In this document: positions 1 through 5,744 of the stretch, piece by piece
Layout of the letters: each line of letters starts with the position of its first letter
How positions within the stretch are numbered: the stretch's first letter is position 1
DNA from: Janthinobacterium sp.
GTDB taxonomy: Bacteria > Pseudomonadota > Gammaproteobacteria > Burkholderiales > Burkholderiaceae_D
Direction of reading: 5' to 3'
Length of the DNA: 6,941 nucleotides
NCBI GenBank assembly: GCA_003482555.1
Contig: DMYQ01000070.1
Coordinates: forward strand, 1 to 6,941
The notes under the pieces: generated by a model
The model's database searches: none
Seen by the model: only the letters and a program-made list of their open reading frames with translations
Told to the model about the DNA's origin: nothing
Position numbers and translations under genes: made by a program

Positions 1-1416
1 CGCAAGACCGCCTTCGGCTACAACGACGACCACACCGATTCGCGCATCGTCTCCCTGTCCGGCAATGTGGTGCACAAGCTGACGCCGGAACTGAGCCTGC
101 GCAACCAGACCCAATTCAACTCCGTCAAGACGGATGCGGTGGAAACGGCGCCCAACACCATCGGCACCATCTCCGCCAAGGGCTTCACGCCGCTGACGCC
201 GGCCGGCTTCAGCAATCTTCCCCTGGCCAGCCTGGCGGAACGCCTGCAAAGCCACGATCGCGACATCAGCGATTATTCGATCTACAACCAGACCGAACTG
301 GCCGCCAAGCTGAGCACCGGCGGCATCCAGCACGAACTGGTGGTTGGCCTGGAACTGGGCCATGACGGCTACGACAACCAGGCTTACTACCGCAACGGCA
401 CTTGCAACGGCAAGGCCTTGAACGCGGCCGGCACCACCAGCGGCTATGTCGCCTGCGTGCCTTTGCTGGGCGGCGGCACGGGCGACTCGCCGACGGCGGT
501 CGCCCGCAGCACCGGCAACCACGCGGGCGGCTCGGCCAACACGGCGGCCACCTACATCAACGACACCATGGCCCTGAACTCCATGTTCAAAGTGACCGGC
601 GGCCTGCGCTACGACCGCTACACGGCCAGCGTCAGCAATTCCATCAACGTCGGCAACACGGCGGGCAGCACGGCCCTGGCCGACGCCCGCCAGGCGCTGG
701 GCTTCACCAGCGTGCGCCTGGGCGGCATCTGGCAACCGAACGCGGCGCAATCGTATTACCTCTCCTACGGTACTTCCTTCAACCCGTCGCTGGAGCAATT
801 GACCGGCACCCTGGGCCAGCAAGATCTGCCGCCCGAGAAAAACCGCTCCTACGAACTGGGCGGGAAGTGGGATCTGGCCGACGGCAACCTGGCCACCAAC
901 GCGGCCCTGTTCCAGGTGCAGAAGGAAAACGCGCACACCCTGATCAGCCCGGGCGTGTATGAACTGGACGGCAGCGTGCGCGTAAACGGCTTGCGCGCCG
1001 GCGCCACCGGCCGCGTCGACAAGCGTTTGCAAATGGCGCTGAACTATACCTACCTGGACGCCAAGGTGGTCGACGCATCCCCGCTCGACGGCACCCTCGG
1101 CAAGACCCTGGGCAACGCGCCGAAGCACACGCTCACCGCCTGGGCCACCTATGAAGTCGCGCCGCACTGGGAAGTGGGCGGCGGCCCGGTCTATATGTCC
1201 GAGCGCTACACCAGCGCGACCAATGTGGTGCGGGTCGGCGGCTACACGCGCTGGGACGCCACCCTGGCCTACAAGCAGCCCAAATATGACTTGCGCCTGA
1301 ACCTGTTCAACCTGGCCGATAAAATGTATTACGATGCGCTGATCCCGTCCGACGGCGGACGCGCGGTACCCGGCACCGGCCGCTCGCTGATGCTGTCGTT
1401 TAACTATCGCATGTAA
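1..1416 (+). CDS. TonB-dependent siderophore receptor, C-terminal barrel part (5' end outside window)
   Basis: Outer-membrane, TonB/ExbBD-energised importer of ferric siderophore, probably of the catecholate (Fiu-like) class. The frame is open from base 1 to the TAA at 1414-1416, giving 471 residues with no start. The internal GTG at 67 lies mid-barrel and is not the start. What is seen is amphipathic beta-strand sequence alternating with Gly/Asn/Thr-rich loops, the late-barrel motif SYGTSFNPSLEQLTG with PPEKNRSYELGGKW (about residues 251-289), then YLDAKVVD, NAPKHTLTAWATYE, NLADKMYYD, and a terminal strand ending in SFNYRM, as TonB receptors end. Signal peptide, TonB box and plug must lie upstream. 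Two cysteines (codons at 403 and 454) fall in one predicted external loop and could form a disulfide. The next gene, 30 bp downstream, is piuC, which typically accompanies Fiu/PiuA-type receptors. Any Fur box would be upstream of the window. The family is secure; the exact ligand is inference. Confidence 0.93.
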   Translation, partial: RKTAFGYNDDHTDSRIVSLSGNVVHKLTPELSLRNQTQFNSVKTDAVETAPNTIGTISAKGFTPLTPAGFSNLPLASLAERLQSHDRDISDYSIYNQTELAAKLSTGGIQHELVVGLELGHDGYDNQAYYRNGTCNGKALNAAGTTSGYVACVPLLGGGTGDSPTAVARSTGNHAGGSANTAATYINDTMALNSMFKVTGGLRYDRYTASVSNSINVGNTAGSTALADARQALGFTSVRLGGIWQPNAAQSYYLSYGTSFNPSLEQLTGTLGQQDLPPEKNRSYELGGKWDLADGNLATNAALFQVQKENAHTLISPGVYELDGSVRVNGLRAGATGRVDKRLQMALNYTYLDAKVVDASPLDGTLGKTLGNAPKHTLTAWATYEVAPHWEVGGGPVYMSERYTSATNVVRVGGYTRWDATLAYKQPKYDLRLNLFNLADKMYYDALIPSDGGRAVPGTGRSLMLSFNYRM

Positions 1417-1446
1417 TCGCCGCCAACTCGACTCGTCAGGAACACC

Positions 1447-2133
1447 ATGCTGGTTCGCATTCCCCAGGTACTCAACGCACAACAGCTGGCCGCCGTGCGC
1501 GCCCTGCTGGCCCAGGGCGGCGGCGCCTGGGTCGACGGTCGCGCGACGGCCGGCTACCAGGGCGCCCCCGTCAAGTTCAATCAACAGATCGACGAACGCT
1601 CGGCCGTGGCCCAGCAGTGCCAGCGCATCGTGCTCACGGCGCTGGAGCGCAACCCCCTGTTCATCAGCGCGACCCTGCCGAACATCGTCTATCCGCCCAT
1701 GTTCAACCGCTACGCCGAGGGCATGGGCTTCGGCGCCCACGTCGATGGCAGCGTGCGCCTGCATCCGCACAATGGCAGCAAGCTGCGCACCGATGTCTCG
1801 GCCACGCTATTCCTGGCCGACGAGGACGATTACGACGGCGGCCAATTGCAGGTCGAAGACAGCTACGGCATGCACGCGGTGAAACTGGCGGCCGGCGACA
1901 TGGTGATTTACCCGGCCACCAGTCTGCACCAGGTGACACCGGTCACGCGCGGCGTGCGCCTGGCCTGCTTTTTCTGGATACAAAGCCTGATCCGCGACGA
2001 CGGCCAGCGCGCCCTGCTGTTCGACATGGACAACGCCATCCAGACCCTGAACCAGGGCGGCGCCGACGAGGGCGCGCGCCGCAAGCTGATCGGCTGCTAT
2101 CACAATCTGCTGCGGCAATGGTCCGAGACCTAG
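1447..2133 (+). CDS. piuC: PKHD-type Fe(II)/2-oxoglutarate-dependent hydroxylase, PiuC/YbiX family
   Basis: Cytoplasmic non-haem iron dioxygenase of the prolyl-4-hydroxylase-like superfamily. It is associated with iron-siderophore receptors, but its physiological substrate is not established. The protein is 228 residues, the usual family size. It closely resembles E. coli YbiX as I recall it: WVDGRATAGYQGAPVK near residues 28-43, FNRY (86-89), the metal-binding H98-x-D100 in GFGAHVDGS, the second metal ligand H161 in SLHQVTPVTRG, R171 as the likely 2-oxoglutarate carboxylate ligand, then FFWIQSLIRDD and the C-terminal YHNLLRQWSE. All catalytic residues are present, so it looks intact. The ATG at 1447 is preceded by CAGGAA (about 1437-1442) at suitable spacing. 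It follows the receptor gene by 30 bp with no terminator between them, implying co-transcription and, by family precedent, Fur/iron regulation. The Sel1-repeat gene sometimes found between receptor and hydroxylase is absent. Confidence 0.95.
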   Translation: MLVRIPQVLNAQQLAAVRALLAQGGGAWVDGRATAGYQGAPVKFNQQIDERSAVAQQCQRIVLTALERNPLFISATLPNIVYPPMFNRYAEGMGFGAHVDGSVRLHPHNGSKLRTDVSATLFLADEDDYDGGQLQVEDSYGMHAVKLAAGDMVIYPATSLHQVTPVTRGVRLACFFWIQSLIRDDGQRALLFDMDNAIQTLNQGGADEGARRKLIGCYHNLLRQWSET

Positions 2134-2195
2134 TGTCCGCATAGCTGCCGGTGGCCCGGGAACGCGCCGTTGGGCTTATCCCGGCGAAAATACCG
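2134..2195. other. Convergent intergenic gap between piuC and the SDR gene, no clear terminator
   Basis: In these 62 bp the only notable structure is CCGGGA (2156-2161) pairing with TCCCGG (2179-2184) across a 17-base loop. Neither strand has a T-run after the stem, so I do not call a terminator. Transcripts from both sides may overlap or end by Rho. Confidence 0.5.
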
Positions 2196-2945
2196 TCAGC
2201 GGCCGCCGGCCACATCGATGAAACCGCCGGTGCTGTAGGACGCTTGCGGCGAAAGCAGCCACAGGACGGCTTGCGCCACTTCCGACGCTTCGCCGCCCCG
2301 GCCCAGCGGCACGGATGCCTGCAGGCGGCTGACCCGGTCCGGCTCGCCGCCGCTGGCGTGCATGTCCGTGTAAATCAGCCCGGGCCGCACGCCGTTGACG
2401 CGTATTCCCTCTTGCGCCACTTCCTTCGACAGCCCCGTCGTCAAGGCGTCCAGCGCCGCCTTCGATGCCGCGTAATCGACATATTCGCCCGGCGAACCCA
2501 GCACGGCCGCGCGCGAAGAGATGTTGACGATGGCGCCGCCGGCGCCGCCATGCCTGGTCGACATGCGCCGCACGGCCTCGCGCGCGCACAGGAAGCTGCC
2601 CGTCACATTGGTGGCAAAGATCCGGTTCAGGCGCGCCGCGTCCATCTGCTCGACCCGCATCTGCGGCGCCAGGATGCCGGCGTTGTTGACCAGGGCCTCG
2701 AGCCGGCCCAGGCGCGCGTCGATGTGCGCGAACATCCGCGTCACCTCGGCTTCATTGGCGACATCGGCCTGGATGGCCAGGGCGGCGCCGCCCGCCGCCT
2801 CGATGGCGGCGACAACCGCCTGGGCCGCGCCTTCGTCGGAGCGAAAGTTGACGCACACCGTGTAGCCGCGTTCGCCGGCCAGCAGGGCGCAGGCGGCGCC
2901 GATGCCGCGCCCGCCGCCCGTAATGAGGATGAGTTTTCCGGTCAT
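2196..2945 (-). CDS. SDR-family NAD(P)-dependent oxidoreductase, YgfF-like
   Basis: Classical short-chain dehydrogenase/reductase, cytoplasmic, 249 residues (family norm about 250); substrate unknown. The Rossmann motif TGGGRGIG is at residues 9-16, and VNFRS (32-36), with an arginine after the second strand, suggests NADP(H) preference. NNAG is at 87-90. The catalytic tetrad is N113, S143 (or S144), Y158 and K162, in YVDYAASKAA, and RPGLIYTDMHASGGEP (187-202) follows. The last motif and the C-terminal TGGFIDVAGG make it very like E. coli YgfF from memory, itself poorly characterised. I chose the ATG at 2945 because the coenzyme-binding strand follows immediately and a GGAG (plus-strand 2953-2956) sits about 7 bases upstream. 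The in-frame ATG at 2990 would add 15 residues unlike the family. It lies 82 bp downstream of the LacI-type regulator on the same strand, so it may be read from the same transcript. It is convergent with piuC. Confidence 0.92.
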   Translation of the reverse strand: MTGKLILITGGGRGIGAACALLAGERGYTVCVNFRSDEGAAQAVVAAIEAAGGAALAIQADVANEAEVTRMFAHIDARLGRLEALVNNAGILAPQMRVEQMDAARLNRIFATNVTGSFLCAREAVRRMSTRHGGAGGAIVNISSRAAVLGSPGEYVDYAASKAALDALTTGLSKEVAQEGIRVNGVRPGLIYTDMHASGGEPDRVSRLQASVPLGRGGEASEVAQAVLWLLSPQASYSTGGFIDVAGGR

Positions 2946-2977
2946 GCCACGACTCCGCTTGAAGAGTGAATTGAAGG

Positions 2978-2999
2978 GCAAGCATACCATCGCGCTTGC
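2978..2999. repeat. Spaced inverted repeat GCAAGC-N10-GCTTGC before the SDR gene
   Basis: The arms GCAAGC (2978-2983) and GCTTGC (2994-2999) form a perfect 6+6 bp inverted repeat separated by 10 bp. It lies 33-54 bp upstream of the SDR start codon. The arms are identical to the two halves of the operator at 4100-4111, where they abut without spacer. LacI-type dimers do not normally accept a 10 bp spacer, so this may be an unrelated regulator site, an RNA hairpin in the lacI-SDR transcript, or coincidence. Confidence 0.3.
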
Positions 3000-3005
3000 G
3001 TGCGG

Positions 3006-3024
3006 GCTGCGTCTGAAGCGCAGC
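3006..3024 (-). other. Small hairpin just after the lacI-family stop codon
   Basis: A perfect 6 bp inverted repeat, GCTGCG (3006-3011) and CGCAGC (3019-3024) with a 7-base loop, lies 4 bases past the regulator's stop codon on the minus strand. There is no following T-run, so it is not a convincing intrinsic terminator. At most it may slow transcription or stabilise the 3' end before the SDR gene. It could be chance in GC-rich DNA. Confidence 0.3.
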
Positions 3025-3027
3025 GCC

Positions 3028-4044
3028 TCAGGCGCGCGGCGGCGCGCTCGACTCCCTGGCCACCAGCTCCGGCTTGAGACGGATGTCGAGCACGGGCGCG
3101 CCCGGCGTCTCTATCATTTGCAGGATCAAGCGCGCCGCCTCCGCGCCCATGCCGTGGTGGCGGAGGCGCACCGTCGTCAAGGGCGGACGCACGATATCCA
3201 TGAAGGGCACGTCGTTGTGGCCGACGATGGAGACGTCTTGCGGGCAGCGCAATCCCAGTTCGGCGAGCGCGTCGTAGCAGCCGATCGCCACCAGGTCATT
3301 TCCGGTCACCACGGCCGTGGTGTGCGGCGCGCGGCGCAGCAATTCCAGCAGCGCCGCCTTGCCGCAGGCGCGCGTGTGGCCGCCGGCCTCGAAGACGAAG
3401 GCGGGCGCGCCGGCCTGCGCCATCGCGGCGGCAAAGCCGAGCCGGCGCAAGTGCCCGGTCGAGAGCGCGTCCAGGCCGGCGATGTGGGCGATGTGGCGGT
3501 GCCCCAGCGCCAGCAGATGGCCCACCGCAAGGGCCATGCCGTGGCCGTCGTCGCTGATCACGCAGGAAGCGATGCCGCTCTCTTCGCGCCGGTTCACGGT
3601 CACCAGGGGCACCCGCTGATCCACGCACATCTTGACGACGGCGTCGTGGCGCCGCGCCGTCGCCAGTATCAGGCCGTCGACCTGCTGGCCCAGCAAGAGG
3701 TTGATGACGAAGCGCTGCTCTTCCTCGTCGGCGCCGACGTTGGCGACGATGGCCTGGTAGCCGTGCTTGCGCAAGCCTTCCTCGATGCCGGTCAAGATCG
3801 GCGGGAAGACCGGGTTGGTGATATCGGGCAAGACCACGCCGATGATGTTCGATTTGCGCGTGGCCAGGGTGGAGGCGGCGCGGTTGGCGCGGTAGCCGAG
3901 CCGGCGCGCCTCGGCCAGGATGCGCTTGCCGGCCTCGGCGCCGACCATGTGCCGGGTGTCCGGATTCATGACCCGCGACACGGTCGACAGGTGCACGCCG
4001 GTGGCGCGCGCTATGTCGCTTAAAGTGGCGGCTTTGTTTGTCAT
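3028..4044 (-). CDS. LacI-family transcriptional regulator
   Basis: DNA-binding repressor (338 residues, normal for the family) acting as a dimer or tetramer on palindromic operators; effector unknown, probably a sugar or small carbohydrate acid. The helix-turn-helix is at residues 8-27 (TLSDIARATGVHLSTVSRVM). The hinge helix is around 54-62 (NRAASTLAT), with L60 as the leucine that LacI-type hinges insert at the central CpG of the operator. The periplasmic-binding-protein-like core begins at SNIIGVVLPDITNPVF (65-80) and includes TGND (247-250), GHND (275-278) and RPPLTTVR (286-293). The ATG at 4044 starts directly before the HTH; a GAAAG just upstream is a modest ribosome binding site. The in-frame ATG at 4098 would add an Arg-rich 18-residue tail and lacks a Shine-Dalgarno, so I rejected it. 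It is divergent from the malic enzyme gene. Two LacI-type operators in the shared 200 bp region suggest autoregulation and control of that gene. The SDR gene follows on the same strand. Confidence 0.95.
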   Translation of the reverse strand: MTNKAATLSDIARATGVHLSTVSRVMNPDTRHMVGAEAGKRILAEARRLGYRANRAASTLATRKSNIIGVVLPDITNPVFPPILTGIEEGLRKHGYQAIVANVGADEEEQRFVINLLLGQQVDGLILATARRHDAVVKMCVDQRVPLVTVNRREESGIASCVISDDGHGMALAVGHLLALGHRHIAHIAGLDALSTGHLRRLGFAAAMAQAGAPAFVFEAGGHTRACGKAALLELLRRAPHTTAVVTGNDLVAIGCYDALAELGLRCPQDVSIVGHNDVPFMDIVRPPLTTVRLRHHGMGAEAARLILQMIETPGAPVLDIRLKPELVARESSAPPRA

Positions 4045-4098
4045 ATCGCTTTCAAATTGCGCTAAAGAAGAAGCCCGGCGGCGGCGCGGGCGGGCCAT

Positions 4099-4112
4099 CG
4101 CAAGCGCTTGCA
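4099..4112. promoter_or_regulatory. Putative LacI-family operator O1 (lacI side)
   Basis: CGCAAGCGCTTGCA contains a perfect 12 bp palindrome (4100-4111) with a central CG step. It fits the LacI-family operator pattern TGnAAnCGnTTnCA in all fixed positions but the first. It lies 55-68 bases upstream of the regulator's start codon, in its predicted 5' leader, so binding there would block elongation or initiation of the regulator gene. This suggests autorepression (inference). Confidence 0.7.
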
Positions 4113-4147
4113 GAATGTTTCACGGGAAAGTGGCTGCCATTTCGGCT

Positions 4148-4177
4148 ATTATCTATCACTTTATCGATTTCACGCAA
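4148..4177 (-). promoter_or_regulatory. Possible promoter of the lacI-family gene
   Basis: On the minus strand, TTGCGT (4177-4172, 3 of 6) and GATAAT (4153-4148, 5 of 6) are separated by 18 bp. The -10 is good and the -35 weak. Transcription would start near 4141 and run through operator O1 before the start codon at 4044. It overlaps the divergent malic enzyme promoter region, so the two could compete for polymerase. Confidence 0.4.
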
Positions 4178-4197
4178 TGCAAACGCTTGCATAAAAT
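4169..4197 (+). promoter_or_regulatory. Predicted sigma-70 promoter of the malic enzyme gene
   Basis: TTCACG (4169-4174, 4 of 6 to TTGACA), a 17 bp spacer, then TAAAAT (4192-4197, 5 of 6 to TATAAT). The start of transcription would be near 4204, giving a leader of about 40 bases before the ATG at 4245. The surrounding DNA is clearly AT-richer than the genes. Operator O2 fills the spacer. Assigned by eye. Confidence 0.6.
4177..4192. promoter_or_regulatory. Putative LacI-family operator O2 (malic enzyme promoter spacer)
   Basis: ATGCAAACGCTTGCAT is palindromic in 7 of 8 base pairs, has a central CG, and matches TGnAAnCGnTTnCA at every fixed position (4178-4191). It shares the core CAAnCGCTTGCA with O1, 79 bp away centre to centre. 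It lies between the predicted -35 and -10 of the malic enzyme promoter, overlapping the first -10 base, which is a classic position for repression by occlusion of RNA polymerase. Confidence 0.75.
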
Positions 4198-4244
4198 ACT
4201 GCAAACTCATTCAAATTCATTCATTTCACGCCTACGAGCCCCCT

Positions 4245-5519
<1,275 letters not shown>

Positions 5520-5534
5520 CTTTCCGCTCCACGC

Positions 5535-5572
5535 GCGCCGTCCGCCGCGACGGCGCCGCCCCTCCCTTTTTT
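5535..5572 (+). terminator. Possible intrinsic terminator after the malic enzyme gene
   Basis: A perfect 8 bp GC-rich stem, GCGCCGTC (5535-5542) and GACGGCGC (5549-5556) with a 6-base loop, starts 15 bases after the stop codon. A six-T run (5567-5572) follows, but 10 bases beyond the stem rather than directly adjoining it. Function as a rho-independent terminator is plausible but non-canonical. Confidence 0.5.
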
Positions 5573-5590
5573 CCGGCCGGTAAAACGCGC

Positions 5591-5617
5591 CAAAGTTTGA
5601 GCCAGATCTGACGATGG
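5591..5617 (+). promoter_or_regulatory. Candidate sigma-28 (FliA) promoter for the chemoreceptor
   Basis: CAAAGTTT (5591-5598) matches the enterobacterial FliA -35 TAAAGTTT in 7 of 8. After exactly the preferred 11 bp comes GACGATGG (5610-5617), which matches GCCGATAA in 5 of 8. Chemoreceptor genes are usual members of the FliA regulon. Transcription would begin about 120 bases before the ATG at 5745. A TTGACA at 5629-5634 has no matching -10 at 16-18 bp, so a sigma-70 alternative is weaker. Confidence 0.5.
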
Positions 5618-5686
5618 CGCCGGCTTTGTTGACAGCGGCCGCCCCGGATGCGACTCTCAAAAATCTTCTTGGAAATATATGCTGTT

Positions 5687-5729
5687 CGGCATGCCGACGG
5701 GGCGCGCCGCGCACCCGCGCCGCCCCGTC
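5687..5729 (+). other. 5'-leader hairpins upstream of the chemoreceptor ribosome binding site
   Basis: A 10 bp perfect palindrome CGGCATGCCG (5687-5696) is followed by a 9 bp perfect stem, GACGGGGCG (5696-5704) with CGCCCCGTC (5721-5729), around a 16-base GC-rich loop. The stem ends 3 bases before the Shine-Dalgarno GGAGA (5733-5737). No T-run follows, so it is not a terminator. It could protect the mRNA 5' end or modulate ribosome access; in GC-rich DNA chance remains possible. Confidence 0.4.
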
Positions 5730-5744
5730 ATTGGAGAACACGCT

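Noticed and set aside
2156..2184. Bidirectional terminator between piuC and the SDR gene
   Set aside because: The 6 bp stem has a 17-base loop and no T-run after it on either strand.
2902..4023. 373-codon plus-strand open frame opposite the LacI-family gene
   Set aside because: It has low-complexity Arg/Gly/Val/His-rich composition and no motif, and mirrors the real minus-strand gene; same reasoning for the 272-codon frame opposite the SDR gene (2151-2969).
4045..4098. Regulator start at 4098 instead of 4044
   Set aside because: It would add an Arg-rich tail before the HTH, with no Shine-Dalgarno. LacI-family proteins start a few residues before the HTH.
4167..4231. Direct repeat ATTTCACGC at 4167-4175 and 4223-4231 as an activator site pair
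   Set aside because: Nine bases repeated in a short AT-rich region with no symmetry or known motif; it is likely chance, and the first copy overlaps the predicted -35.
4038..4244. N-terminal extension of the malic enzyme to an ATG at 4038
   Set aside because: It would translate through the promoter, both operators and the regulator's start region. The family begins near the ATG at 4245.
5629..5657. Sigma-70 promoter from the perfect TTGACA at 5629
   Set aside because: No hexamer resembling TATAAT lies 16-18 bp downstream (GACTCT region).
5669..5684. Sigma-54 promoter around TTGGAAATATATGCT
   Set aside because: The GG and GC elements are 8 bp apart, not the required 10, and the flanking bases do not fit.
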